Shown: positions 56,318 to 64,000 of the stretch, piece after piece
How the letters are laid out: the number at the start of each line of letters is the position of its first letter
Position numbering within the stretch: position 1 is the first letter of the stretch
NCBI GenBank assembly: GCA_029569255.1
Contig: JAKQUO010000014.1
Coordinates: forward strand, 1-64,000
DNA: 64,000 nucleotides
DNA from: Acidobacteriota bacterium
GTDB lineage: Bacteria; Acidobacteriota; Aminicenantia; Aminicenantales; Saccharicenantaceae
Direction: 5' to 3'
Notes under the pieces: model-generated
What the model was told of the DNA's origin: nothing
Database searches by the model: none
Seen by the model: the letters and a program-made list of their open reading frames with translations, nothing else
Translations under genes and position numbers: made by a program

Positions 56318-57495
56318 GGTCTTCTCCTCCGTTTCGCCCGTTCCGCGCCGTCGGCGACGGTCCAGGCCTTCTCCCCGGGCGCGAGAAGCCCGGCGGCGAC
56401 GGCCTGGGCGTGGGCGATGCCGCAAAAATACTCGACCGGCGTGTCCAGGGTGCCGTGCTCGGCCCAGGACTTGGCCGGGCACTGCTCGCAGAGGCCCCTG
56501 AGGAAGCACCGCCCGCAGCGCTCGAGATAGGCCGGGTCGGTCGCGCGAAGCTCCCGGACGCGCGGCAGGAACCCGGTCACGGCCTCCCGGAGCGAGCCGG
56601 CGCCGAGGTCGCAGACCGTGCCGGGATGGCGCAGGGGCAGGCAGTGCTGGAGCCGGCCGTAGGCGTCGACCGCGGCCGACCTTCCCTCCGGCAGGCAGTG
56701 GAACAGCCGGTCGCCGCCGCCCCCGCCGGAGCGGGCGCAGAAGCCGCGCCACTCGTCGAGGACGGCCTCGCCGCGGCGCCGGGCGACCCGGACGAACTCG
56801 TCGCCGCTTATCCTGAGGCCGGCGATGAGGGCGTTCTTCGCGCCGTCGCGGCGCGACCTCAGGTCGAAGAGCAGGGCCGACGGGGGCGGGTCCGGCGAGC
56901 CCGTGACCTGGGCCGCCCAGGCCTCGAGCTCGTCCAACTCGCGGCGCGTCGGCGGGAGATAGGCGCCCTTGAGCGCGACGGGCACGCCGTGCTCCCGGAG
57001 CAGGCCGAGGCCGCGGCGGAAGGCGGCGAAGGAGCCGGGCGCCCGGGTGACCGCCTCGTAGCTCTCCGCGGCCATGCCGTAGGCGGAGACCTCGACCGCC
57101 TCGAGCGGCGGCACGTCGCGCAGAAGGCGGGCCAGGCGCGGCGTCACCAGGGTCGCGTTGGTGAAGAGCATCACCCGCAGCCCCAGCCCGCGGGCGCCGC
57201 GATAGACCGCTTCGAAGTCGTCCCGGAGGAGCGGCTCGCCGCCGGTGAAGCGGACGACCAGGCAGCCCAGGTCCGCGGCCTGCTTCAGGAGGTCCAGCCA
57301 GGCGCCGGCGGTCCATTCGCGGGCCCGGGCGCCGGCGTCGCCGGCCGGCCGGTTGACCGAGCAGTGCAGGCAGTCGTTGCCGCAGCGCTCGGTCAGCTCG
57401 ATGTCGAGCCGGGCCAGCCGGGGCCGGGACGAGGCCCACAGCCCGTCCCGTCCCGACGGGACCTTGCGGACGTAGGGCCCGGCCCGACCGGTCAT
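56314..57495 (-). CDS. Radical SAM/SPASM protein, second of the cluster
   Basis: From ATG 57495 (MTGRAGPYVRKVPSGRDG), which overlaps the stop of the first radical SAM gene, the product is 393 residues. The cluster motif is CGNDCLHCSV near residue 38, followed by VRFTGGEPLLR and MLFTNATLVT. The SPASM part has FHCLPEGRSAAVDAYGRLQH and CGRCFLRGLCEQCP plus later Cys. It resembles the third radical SAM protein in layout (TNATLV, ALKG.. and NALI segments), suggesting duplication. Confidence 0.88.
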   Translation of the reverse strand: MTGRAGPYVRKVPSGRDGLWASSRPRLARLDIELTERCGNDCLHCSVNRPAGDAGARAREWTAGAWLDLLKQAADLGCLVVRFTGGEPLLRDDFEAVYRGARGLGLRVMLFTNATLVTPRLARLLRDVPPLEAVEVSAYGMAAESYEAVTRAPGSFAAFRRGLGLLREHGVPVALKGAYLPPTRRELDELEAWAAQVTGSPDPPPSALLFDLRSRRDGAKNALIAGLRISGDEFVRVARRRGEAVLDEWRGFCARSGGGGGDRLFHCLPEGRSAAVDAYGRLQHCLPLRHPGTVCDLGAGSLREAVTGFLPRVRELRATDPAYLERCGRCFLRGLCEQCPAKSWAEHGTLDTPVEYFCGIAHAQAVAAGLLAPGEKAWTVADGAERAKRRRRP

Positions 57496-59471
57496 CGCGG
57501 CGACTCCGGCAGCCCGGCGAGGAGGTCGACGACGGCCCCGCTCAGGTCGAAGCGGAGGTCGTAGAAGGGGACCTCGCGGACGACGGCCCCGGCCACGGCC
57601 AAGGCCTTCTCCCACCAGCCGGCCGAGACGAGCGGCCGGACGAGCCGGGGCAGGAAGTCCCGGAGGACGGCCCGGGCGTCGCCGATCCTGTCGGCGCGGT
57701 TCAGGTCCGCCTGGCGCAGGAAGAACACGGCCCGCAGCGGGGCCGAGCCCGGCGAGACGCGGTCGATCTCGCCGTGGTTCCAGGTGCCGTGGACGCGGAA
57801 GCCCTCCGGCGACGCGCGGACGACGACCCGGTCGTCGCAGAGGACCCTGGCCCTTTCGCCGATCAGCTTGACGATGGTCGATTTGCCCGCCTCCGACGGC
57901 CCGGCGAAGAGGAGGCCGCGGCCGTCCCAGTCGACCGCGGCGGCGTGGACGAAGACGCCGCCGAAGGCCGGCAGGGCCCGGGCCAGGACGATCTGGTCGG
58001 ACGGGAGCAGGGCCAGCGAATCGTGGCCGCCCCGGCGGAAGAGCTCGTCCGAGGGGCTGAAGACGCGGCCGCGCGTGTGCCCGTCGTCGAAGACCATGAC
58101 CCGGTGCACCGTGCGGTCGTCGCCGGGCCCGATCATCAGGTAGATCCACGACCGGCCCTTGCGGTGGACGGCCCAGGGCGGGCGCCGGCGGACCTCGCGT
58201 CCGAGGTCGGTCCCGGCCAAGTCGGGCAGGGCGAAGTGATGGCGGAGGACGATATCGGCGGGCCCGTCGCCGTCCGCCCGGAAGGCCTCGAACTTGGGGG
58301 CGAACGTGGCGTCGTCGATGGGCCGGTCGGCCTCGACGTCGACGGCCAGGCCGGCGACGCGGAAGCGGCGGCGGTGGCCGCGCCGCCACTCCTCGCGGGC
58401 CCTTCGCGTCTCCCGGGCGACGGCGCAGAGGTGCTCGATCGGGGCCGAATGGTCGCCGGTCTCGAGATAGGCGTAGACCGGGCACCACCGGCAGTCGGAC
58501 CGCAGCTCGCAGGAGCCGCAGCCGTCCAGGTAAGCCGGCGACGGCGGGACGGCCGAGGCCAGGCGCGGCAGCCGTTCCTCCCAGGCTTCGGCGAAGGCCG
58601 TCGCGCGGAGGTCGACGCGCAGCGCCGGGTCCTTGACGAACGAGCAGAAGCTCATCCGGCCGTAGGGATCGACATGGAAGTCGCGGCGCCCGGCCAGGCA
58701 GGCGGCGTAGAGGCCGTCCGGCCCGGGCGGGGGGCAGCCGGTCCGGGCGTCCTCCTCGATGAGCGGCGGGCCGCCGGCCCCGGCCTGGTCGAGGGCCACG
58801 ATCGCGGCCGGGTCGAGGCGCTCGGCGGCGATCTCGGCGTTCTTGACCGGGTCGCCGGAGGCGGAGAGATAGAGCCAGGTCGCGCCGAGCCTCCAGCTCG
58901 GGCTCCAGGACAGGGCCAGGCGGACCATGGCCTCGTACTCGCCGATGTTGGTCCTCAGGGGGACGATCTGGACGGTGAAGGCGGCGCCCGCTTCCCTGAG
59001 ATAGGCGACGCCGCGGCCGAGCGCCTTGAAGGACCCGGGCCGCCGGGTGACGGCGTCGTGGACGGCGGCCGTGGCCCCGTAGAGGGCGACGAGCGTCGTG
59101 CCCCGGCGGCGCAGCATCCGGGCGATCGGCGGCGTGATCAGCGTCCCGTTGGTGTTCAGCGTGTACCAGGCCGCGCGCGCCGTCATGTGGTCGAAGATCT
59201 CGGCGAAGTCGGGCCGGAGCATGGGCTCGCCGCCCGAGACGGCCCACTCCCGGCAGCCCAGGGCCCGGGCCTCGTCGACGATGCGCCGGACCTCGTCCGT
59301 CGAGAGCTCCGCGGCCGCCTCCTCCGCGCCGGGGGCGAGGCGGAGCCAGCAGTGGCGGCAGTCGTTGGGACAGCGGTAGGTCAGGTCGAACGTCCCGAGC
59401 AGGGGCGCCCGGGGCAGGCTCTCGACCTCTCTGCGGACGACGAAACGGCTCATGGGCATAGCTGTCGGCAC
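57492..59471 (-). CDS. Radical SAM/SPASM enzyme fused to an HprK-like kinase domain
   Basis: The start is GTG 59471, with AGGAGAGG nine bases upstream. The 659-residue product has a radical SAM motif CPNDCRHCWL near residue 34, AVSGGEPMLRPDF and NTNGTLITPP, and a SPASM region with CLAGRRDFHVDPYGRMSFC and CGSCELRSDCRWCP (to about 350). From about 370 to 659 it has a second domain with Walker A FAGPSEAGKSTIVKLIG (524-532 core), VLCDDRVVVR and HGTWNHGE, like HPr kinase-related P-loop proteins. HprK homologues phosphorylate some lasso peptides, so the fusion may phosphorylate a peptide. It heads the operon. Confidence 0.85.
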   Translation of the reverse strand: MPTAMPMSRFVVRREVESLPRAPLLGTFDLTYRCPNDCRHCWLRLAPGAEEAAAELSTDEVRRIVDEARALGCREWAVSGGEPMLRPDFAEIFDHMTARAAWYTLNTNGTLITPPIARMLRRRGTTLVALYGATAAVHDAVTRRPGSFKALGRGVAYLREAGAAFTVQIVPLRTNIGEYEAMVRLALSWSPSWRLGATWLYLSASGDPVKNAEIAAERLDPAAIVALDQAGAGGPPLIEEDARTGCPPPGPDGLYAACLAGRRDFHVDPYGRMSFCSFVKDPALRVDLRATAFAEAWEERLPRLASAVPPSPAYLDGCGSCELRSDCRWCPVYAYLETGDHSAPIEHLCAVARETRRAREEWRRGHRRRFRVAGLAVDVEADRPIDDATFAPKFEAFRADGDGPADIVLRHHFALPDLAGTDLGREVRRRPPWAVHRKGRSWIYLMIGPGDDRTVHRVMVFDDGHTRGRVFSPSDELFRRGGHDSLALLPSDQIVLARALPAFGGVFVHAAAVDWDGRGLLFAGPSEAGKSTIVKLIGERARVLCDDRVVVRASPEGFRVHGTWNHGEIDRVSPGSAPLRAVFFLRQADLNRADRIGDARAVLRDFLPRLVRPLVSAGWWEKALAVAGAVVREVPFYDLRFDLSGAVVDLLAGLPESPR

Positions 59472-59576
59472 CCGGAGGGACCTCTCCTCACGGCCCGTCC
59501 GCCCCCATGCTAAACGGCCCGCCGGGCCGCGGGCATGGCCGGGGCCGGGGAATCCGGGGGTGATTTCCGGCCCCCC

Positions 59577-59600
59577 GCCCTCCCCGCCGGAGGGGAGGGC
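59577..59600. terminator. GC-rich hairpin after dtd
   Basis: GCCCTCCCC and GGGGAGGGC pair perfectly over a 6-base loop, 12 bases beyond the dtd stop. It separates dtd and murJ from the radical SAM operon. There is no T-run. Confidence 0.4.
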
Positions 59601-59612
59601 GGGCGCCCCGCC

Positions 59613-60080
59613 TCACCCCTCGCTCCGGACCGGGGCGTCCCTCCGCGACTCGAGGACGAAGGTCACCGGGCCGTCGTTGAGGATGTGGACGTCCATCAGC
59701 GCCTGGAAGACGCCCGTTTCGACGGTCACGCCGAGGGCCTCGAGGACGCCGACGAAATAGCGGAAGAGCTCGGCCGCCCGGGCCGGTTCCTCGGCCCCGT
59801 CGAAGCTCGGCCGGCGGCCCTTGCGGACGGAGCCGGCCAGCGTGAACTGGGAGACGGCCAGGACCTCGCCGCCGACGTCGGCGAGCGAGCGGTTCATCCT
59901 GCCTTCGTCGTCGGGGAAGACGCGGAGCCCGACGGCCTTGCGGGCCAGGGCCTCGGCGTCGGCCTCGCCGTCGCCCTTCTCGACGCCGACGAGAAGGCAA
60001 AGCCCCCGGCCGATGCGCCCGGCCGTCCGTCCCTCGACGTCGACGCGGGCCTCCTTCACTCTCTGGAGGACGATCCTCAC
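59613..60080 (-). CDS. dtd: D-aminoacyl-tRNA deacylase
   Basis: The 155-residue enzyme removes D-amino acids from tRNA. From GTG 60080, which overlaps the murJ stop (GTGA), it starts [17 protein letters not shown]. It carries [19 protein letters not shown] and the C-terminal gatekeeper [12 protein letters not shown], both diagnostic. AAGGAG lies nine bases upstream. No odd feature. Confidence 0.95.
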   Translation of the reverse strand: MRIVLQRVKEARVDVEGRTAGRIGRGLCLLVGVEKGDGEADAEALARKAVGLRVFPDDEGRMNRSLADVGGEVLAVSQFTLAGSVRKGRRPSFDGAEEPARAAELFRYFVGVLEALGVTVETGVFQALMDVHILNDGPVTFVLESRRDAPVRSEG

Positions 60081-61660
60081 GGGACACTCTCCTTGGCCGC
60101 CGCCCTCTTCAGGAACCGGACGACGCTCCTCATGTCGGCGGGGCTGACGAGCCACAGAAGCCCGGCGTACAGGGCCATGCCCGCGGCGATCGCGCCGAGG
60201 AGGGCCGCCGCCCGGGCGGCGAAGGGCGCGGCGTCGACGCCGAGGGCGGGCCAGGCCGCCCGGAGCGCGGCGCCCATGACCGCGGCGGCGGCGGCGGCCT
60301 TGGCCGCCCCGGCCATCCAGCGGCCCTTGCCCGTCGGCCCGACCTTGCGCTCGAGCCCGGCGAGGAGGAGGACGAAATGGAGGACTTGCGAGAGCGACAG
60401 GGCCAGGGCCAGGCCGCCGACCCGGAGCCGGCCCATGAGGGCGAGCGACAGCCCGGCGTTGACGAGGACGACGGCGGCGCCGACGGCCACGGGCGTCCGG
60501 GTGTCCTTGAGCGAGAAGAAGGCCGGGGCGACGACCTTGACCGCGGAGACGAAGGGCAGCCCGACGGCGAAGAACGCCAGGCAGGACGCGGCGACGGAGG
60601 TCGAGGCGGCGCCGAAGGCGCCTCGCTCGAAGAGGGTGCGCATGATCGGGGCGTTGAGGGCCGCGAGCCCGGCCGCGGCCGGGAAGCTGACGATCGCGGT
60701 CAGCCGGAGCGAGAAGCCCAGCGTCTCCTTCATCTCGTCCATGGCCCGGGCGGCGGCCTGCTCGGAGAAGGCCGGGAGCAGGGCCGCGGCCAGGGCGATG
60801 GAGAACAGGCCGAGCGACAGCTCCTCGATCCGCGAGGCGTAGTAGAGGGCCGAGGCGCTGCCCTTCTCGAGGCCGGAGGCGAACATCCGGCTCAGGGCGA
60901 AGTTGACCTGGTAGACGCTGGCCCCGAAGACGCCCGGGAGCATGAGCCGGCCGACCCGGCGGACGGCCGGGTCGCGGAAGGACGGCCGAAAGGTGAAGCG
61001 CATGCCCTCCTTCCACAGGAACGGGACCTGGACGGCGAGCTGGAGGACGCCCCCGGCGACGACCCCGGCGGCGAAGACCAGGGCCGGCTCCCGGCTCGAC
61101 CCGGCCCGGGCGGCCACGGCGATGATGACGGCCAGGTTGAACAGGATGGGCGTCGAGGCCGGGACGAAGAAGCGGCCGAAGGCGTTCAGGATGCCCGAGG
61201 CCAGGGCGGCCAGGGTGATGAAGAAGAGGTACGGGAACATGACCCGGGTCATGAAGATCGTCAGGCCCCACTTGCCGGCGACGTCGCGGAAGCCGTAGGC
61301 GACGACCTTGACCAGGCCGGGGGCGAAGACGGCGCCCAGGGCCGTGACGGCGGCCATGACCAGGGCCAGGTCCCAGAAAAAGGCGCCGCCGAAGGACCAC
61401 AGGGCCTCCCGCGGCCGGTCCCGCTTGAGCTCGGTGAAGGTCGGGACGAAGGCCGGCGTCATCGCCCCCTCTCCCGTCAGGCGGCGGAAGAGGTTGGGGA
61501 TGGTGTAGGCGATGGTGAAGGCGTCGGCGCTGTCGCCGGTGCCGAGGTAGTAGGCCTGGAGGAGGTCGCGGACGTAGCCGAGGAGGCGGCTGGCCAGCGT
61601 CGGGGCGGCCACGGCCGCGGTGGACCGGATCAGGCGGCGCTTCCGGTCGTCATGATCCAT
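60077..61660 (-). CDS. murJ: Lipid II flippase MurJ
   Basis: The 527-residue MATE/MVF-family membrane protein has 13-14 predicted helices. [30 protein letters not shown] (seen in parts) is the family N-terminus, then [20 protein letters not shown]-like [19 protein letters not shown], and [15 protein letters not shown]. It flips lipid II for cell-wall synthesis. It is followed by dtd. Upstream is the divergent rpsT promoter. Confidence 0.94.
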   Translation of the reverse strand: MDHDDRKRRLIRSTAAVAAPTLASRLLGYVRDLLQAYYLGTGDSADAFTIAYTIPNLFRRLTGEGAMTPAFVPTFTELKRDRPREALWSFGGAFFWDLALVMAAVTALGAVFAPGLVKVVAYGFRDVAGKWGLTIFMTRVMFPYLFFITLAALASGILNAFGRFFVPASTPILFNLAVIIAVAARAGSSREPALVFAAGVVAGGVLQLAVQVPFLWKEGMRFTFRPSFRDPAVRRVGRLMLPGVFGASVYQVNFALSRMFASGLEKGSASALYYASRIEELSLGLFSIALAAALLPAFSEQAAARAMDEMKETLGFSLRLTAIVSFPAAAGLAALNAPIMRTLFERGAFGAASTSVAASCLAFFAVGLPFVSAVKVVAPAFFSLKDTRTPVAVGAAVVLVNAGLSLALMGRLRVGGLALALSLSQVLHFVLLLAGLERKVGPTGKGRWMAGAAKAAAAAAVMGAALRAAWPALGVDAAPFAARAAALLGAIAAGMALYAGLLWLVSPADMRSVVRFLKRAAAKESVP

Positions 61661-61690
61661 GGGTCGGGAGGGCGCCGGCCCCGGGGCTGT

Positions 61691-61719
61691 TTGACTTCAA
61701 GGCCAGCCTATTCTATCAT
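61691..61719 (+). promoter_or_regulatory. rpsT promoter
   Basis: TTGACT (61691-61696), 17-bp spacer, TATCAT (61714-61719). The leader has AAGGAG at 61733-61738, eight bases before the ATG at 61747. This is a normal leadered gene, in contrast to several others here. Confidence 0.65.
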
Positions 61720-61746
61720 AGAGCCCTTCGACAAGGAGAGAAACGA

Positions 61747-62025
61747 ATGGCCCGTCACAAGTCAGCGATACGGCAGCACCGCCGCAGCCTGCGCCGGAAA
61801 GCGGTCAACACCCAGGTCAAGTCGGCCCTCCGGACCGGGATGCGCAAGGTCCGCGAGGCCGTCGAGGCCGGGGACCGCGAGGCCGCCCTCCGGATGCTGC
61901 CCGGCCTCCACGCGACGATCGACCGGTCGGTCAAGAAGGGGGCCATCAAGAAGAACACCGGCAGCCGCTACAAGTCCCGCCTCGCCCGCCGGGTCGCCCT
62001 CCTCGGCTCCGCTACGGCGGAGTGA
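61747..62025 (+). CDS. rpsT: 30S ribosomal protein S20
   Basis: The 92-residue basic protein begins MARHKSAIRQHRRSLRRKAV, followed by NTQVKSALRTGMRKVREAV and VKKGAIKKNTGSRYKSRLAR, the S20 pattern. It binds 16S rRNA at the base of the small subunit. Its last 14 bases overlap the end of the convergent holA gene. Confidence 0.96.
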   Translation: MARHKSAIRQHRRSLRRKAVNTQVKSALRTGMRKVREAVEAGDREAALRMLPGLHATIDRSVKKGAIKKNTGSRYKSRLARRVALLGSATAE

Positions 62026-63133
62026 CGGCCTTCTTCTCCCTGGCCAGGCAGAGCTCCCTCAGGAAGGCCTCGAAGAGGGCCCTGTAGTCGCAATCCTTCG
62101 CGCTGGTGTTTTTGATCGTCCAGTCCAGCTGGCGCAGCTTGGCCAGGAGGGCGTTGAGCTCGGCCGGCGCGAGCCCCTCGACGACGCCGAAGAAACCGCG
62201 GAACTTGCGCCCGTAGAGATCGCTCCAGCTCTTGGAGATGTAGGGGAAAAAGGCCTGGAAGACCTCGTCCCGGGTCCGGCTCTTTTCGGCCAGCCAGGCC
62301 TTGGCGGTGAGGACGTTGCGGAAAAAGCCGGCCAGGCGGCCGACGATCTGCTCGGGCCTCTCGCCCTCGGCCAGGAGGTCGTTCAGGACGGCCGCGCCGG
62401 CGGCGAAGTCGGCGGCGACCAGGGCGTCGTCGAGGGCGTAGGGCTCGAAGGCCCGCTGGCCGGCCGTGGCCTCGTCGACGTCCTCCTCGTCGATCCCCTT
62501 CTTCTCGCCGGCGAAGACGGCCAGCTTGTCGACCTCGTTCACGGTCAGGCGGAGGTCCTGGCCGACGAGCTCGAACAACCGCCTCTTGGCCCCCTCGGAG
62601 AGCGTCTTGCCCAGGGCCCGGGCCCGCTCGTCGGCCCGCCGCATCAGGTCCTTTTCCTTGAGCCGCTTCATCTCGACCGCGGAGAAGGCCGCCTTGGGGA
62701 GAGAGGCGAAGAAGCGCACCAGGGCGTCGTCGCGGCGGACCTTGCCGGCCCGGATGACGACGAGGACCGTCCGGGAGGGCGGGTCGGCGAAATACTCGCG
62801 CAGGAGCTTCTGGCCGGCCGGGCCGAGGTGGCGCGGGGCCGGGCCCTCCCCGCCGTCCCGCGCCGCCGGTCGCTCGGAGGCGGGTTTCCTCTCGGGGACG
62901 CGGACGACGATGGCCCGCCAGGGCTCGAACAGGAACGGCGCCGTCCGGGCCGCGTCGATGATGTCCGGCCAGTCGGTCTCGTCGAGGCTCATCCGGGCCA
63001 GGCGGACATCGCCGCCCGAGGACGCCGCCAGGAAGGCCTGGAGCTCCCCGAGGAACTCCTCGGCCAGGTACTCCTCCTCGCCGTAGAACAAATAGCCCGG
63101 GAGAAGCGTCTCCTCGCGCAGGCCGGCGGCCAT
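62012..63133 (-). CDS. holA: DNA polymerase III delta subunit
   Basis: HolA opens the sliding clamp. The 373-residue product has the family layout: LLPGYLFYGEEEYLAEEFLG at the N-terminus, a degenerate AAA+ region (TAPFLFEPWRAIVVRVPERK, DPPSRTVLVVIRAGKVRRDD), LFELVGQDLRLTVNEVDKLA, and C-terminal LAKLRQLDWTIKNTSAKDC. A charged insertion (about 85-120) has ASERPAARDGGEGPAPRHLG. It is next to lptE and leuS, as in E. coli. Confidence 0.9.
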   Translation of the reverse strand: MAAGLREETLLPGYLFYGEEEYLAEEFLGELQAFLAASSGGDVRLARMSLDETDWPDIIDAARTAPFLFEPWRAIVVRVPERKPASERPAARDGGEGPAPRHLGPAGQKLLREYFADPPSRTVLVVIRAGKVRRDDALVRFFASLPKAAFSAVEMKRLKEKDLMRRADERARALGKTLSEGAKRRLFELVGQDLRLTVNEVDKLAVFAGEKKGIDEEDVDEATAGQRAFEPYALDDALVAADFAAGAAVLNDLLAEGERPEQIVGRLAGFFRNVLTAKAWLAEKSRTRDEVFQAFFPYISKSWSDLYGRKFRGFFGVVEGLAPAELNALLAKLRQLDWTIKNTSAKDCDYRALFEAFLRELCLAREKKAVTPP

Positions 63134-63134
63134 C

Positions 63135-63677
63135 CTAGAACCCCTCCAGGATGCTGACGACCAGGCTGCGGGCGAATTTCCCGGCGATCTTGTCGATGGC
63201 CTCGGTCTCGAGGGCCTCGAAGCTCGTCCCGCGCGGGACCTCGTACTCCTGCTGGTAGACGAAGGCCGGGTTGGCGAAGAGCGGCTCGGCCGCGCCGCGC
63301 TCCCTCAGCTCGACCCTGGCCGTCACCGTGACGGTGTAGCGGTCGGCCTGGGCCCCGCCGCCGAAGGCGATGGGCGCCGCCCGGAAGCCGGTGATCTCGC
63401 CCTCGAGGACGGCGTCGGCCGAGGCCGGGTCGGCGGCGACCTCGACCTTGCCGCGGGCGACGAGCTCGCCGACGACGGCCCGGGTCAGCTTGACGTCGAG
63501 CTCGAACCGCGTCGTCCGGTTCTTGAAGACGGGGACGGCGACCGTCCGGACCCGGGCCGGGAGCGAGCTGCCGGTGCCGCGGAGATGGTAGCCGCAGGCG
63601 GCCGCGGAGACGGCGAGGACGGCCAGGGCGGCCGCGGCGACCGCGGCGGCGAACGGCCGTGTCGCGATTTCCCTCAT
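63135..63677 (-). CDS. lptE: LPS assembly lipoprotein LptE
   Basis: The 180-residue lipoprotein has an N-terminal signal with lipobox AVSAAACGYHLRGTG. The core includes VRTVAVPVFKNRTTRFELDV, KLTRAVVGELVARGKVEVAA and DKIAGKFARSLVVSIL. This is the LptE (DUF/LPS-assembly) pattern, which plugs LptD in the outer membrane. It is one base from holA, and follows leuS by 35 bases. Confidence 0.87.
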   Translation of the reverse strand: MREIATRPFAAAVAAAALAVLAVSAAACGYHLRGTGSSLPARVRTVAVPVFKNRTTRFELDVKLTRAVVGELVARGKVEVAADPASADAVLEGEITGFRAAPIAFGGGAQADRYTVTVTARVELRERGAAEPLFANPAFVYQQEYEVPRGTSFEALETEAIDKIAGKFARSLVVSILEGF

Positions 63678-63712
63678 CCTCTTATCGTCCGCGCCGGGCG
63701 GGCCGCGGGGCC

Positions 63713-64000
63713 TCAGCCGGCGATGCTCACCAGCTTGTTCCTCACGGCGACGACCTTGCGCGGCGCCCGCCCGCCGAGGGCCGCCAGGACCTTGGGCCGG
63801 GCCAGGGCGGCCGCCTCGAGCTCCGCCTCGGGGAGGTCGAGCGGGGCCTCGAAGCGGTCGCGGACCTTGCCGTCGACTTGGACGACGACCGTGGCCGTGT
63901 CCTCGCGGGCCAGGGCCGGATCGAAGGCCGGCCAGGGCGACCCCGTGAGCAGCCCCTCGTGCCCGGTCCTCTCCCAGAGCTCCTCGGCCAGGTGCGGCGC
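63713..64000 (-). CDS. leuS: Leucyl-tRNA synthetase, C-terminal part (runs off the window)
   Basis: The open frame at the window end encodes GAPHLAEELWERTGHEGLL, SPWPAFDPALAREDTATVVV, QVDGKVRDRFEAPLDLPEAE, and ends VVAVRNKLVSIAG before a TGA at 63713. This is the anticodon-binding end and the C-terminal VQVNGKVR domain of LeuS. The 5' end lies beyond base 64000. The leuS-lptE-holA order matches E. coli. Confidence 0.9.
   Translation of the reverse strand, partial: APHLAEELWERTGHEGLLTGSPWPAFDPALAREDTATVVVQVDGKVRDRFEAPLDLPEAELEAAALARPKVLAALGGRAPRKVVAVRNKLVSIAG

Noticed and set aside
56314-59247. Single 977-codon minus-strand frame that joins the second radical SAM gene to upstream sequence
   Set aside because: Only the part from ATG 57495 makes sense as protein. 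Upstream of it the frame reads the first radical SAM gene out of phase as Arg/Pro-rich sequence.
59472-59612. A second precursor peptide upstream of the radical SAM operon
   Set aside because: The 141-bp gap is GC-rich, has a hairpin after dtd, and has no small frame with a ribosome-binding site and Cys-rich content.

Overview
The window is a GC-rich, densely packed chromosomal segment of a Gram-negative-type bacterium. It encodes LPS export (LptB, an LptC/LptA-like protein, LptE), a complete Tol-Pal set and MurJ. The split F1Fo operon with paired b subunits, the HprK/RapZ/RpoN block and abundant GGGGACAYGTAC-type palindromes would suit Acidobacteriota or Candidatus Aminicenantes. That placement is inference from gene content and style; no rRNA gene is present to test it.

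Layout. 1-163: what looks like the right end of an IS200/IS605 element, then AT-rich DNA. 164-5627 (minus): two parvulin-type foldases and mfd. 5752-11972: an alpha/beta hydrolase, a rubredoxin-glutamate synthase fusion (minus), a class I amidotransferase-like lipoprotein, a Cys-rich lipoprotein and a DUF6786-like lipoprotein. 12075-18372 (minus): trmN6-like methyltransferase and the ATP synthase genes C, D, G, A, H, F, F' (no a or c subunit). 18675-21552 (minus): folC, accD, a degenerate receiver-domain protein and a tiny membrane peptide. 21737-26066 (plus): ksgA, ftsK, an ECF sigma factor and a zinc-finger anti-sigma candidate. 26063-30264 (minus): ricT, holB and a short uvrA. 30609-38869 (plus): mrfA-like helicase, tolQRAB, pal, cpoB, ssb and a cupin. 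38968-49698 (minus): ptsI, ptsH, EIIA-Man, rapZ, hprK, ptsN, hpf, rpoN, lptB, lptCA and recJ. This is an envelope/nitrogen-PTS regulatory block with no sugar permease. 49796-54129 (plus): ftsY, ribD, ribE, ribBA and a HEAT-repeat protein. 54136-59471 (minus): a peptide-modification cluster. 59613-64000: dtd, murJ, rpsT, holA, lptE and the 3' end of leuS.

The most interesting locus is 54136-59471. Three radical SAM/SPASM proteins, one of them fused to an HPr-kinase-like P-loop domain, lie with a PqqD-like recognition protein and a SipW-like signal peptidase. The genes overlap or nearly touch. They are followed by a 60-residue peptide with six cysteines that has its own sigma-70-like promoter and a 17-bp palindrome over the -10 box. 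This fits a RiPP (ribosomally made, modified peptide) pathway whose product I cannot assign.

Two genome-style features recur. First, about 29-bp GGGGACAYGTAC...GTACRTGTCCCC hairpins (REP-like) occur between genes, at the 3' ends of genes, and as a 120-bp in-frame composite inside folC. Second, several housekeeping genes (mfd, ftsK, the sigma factor, ftsY, recJ, uvrA) have a clear -10 box only 6-10 nt before the start codon, which predicts leaderless or almost leaderless mRNAs.
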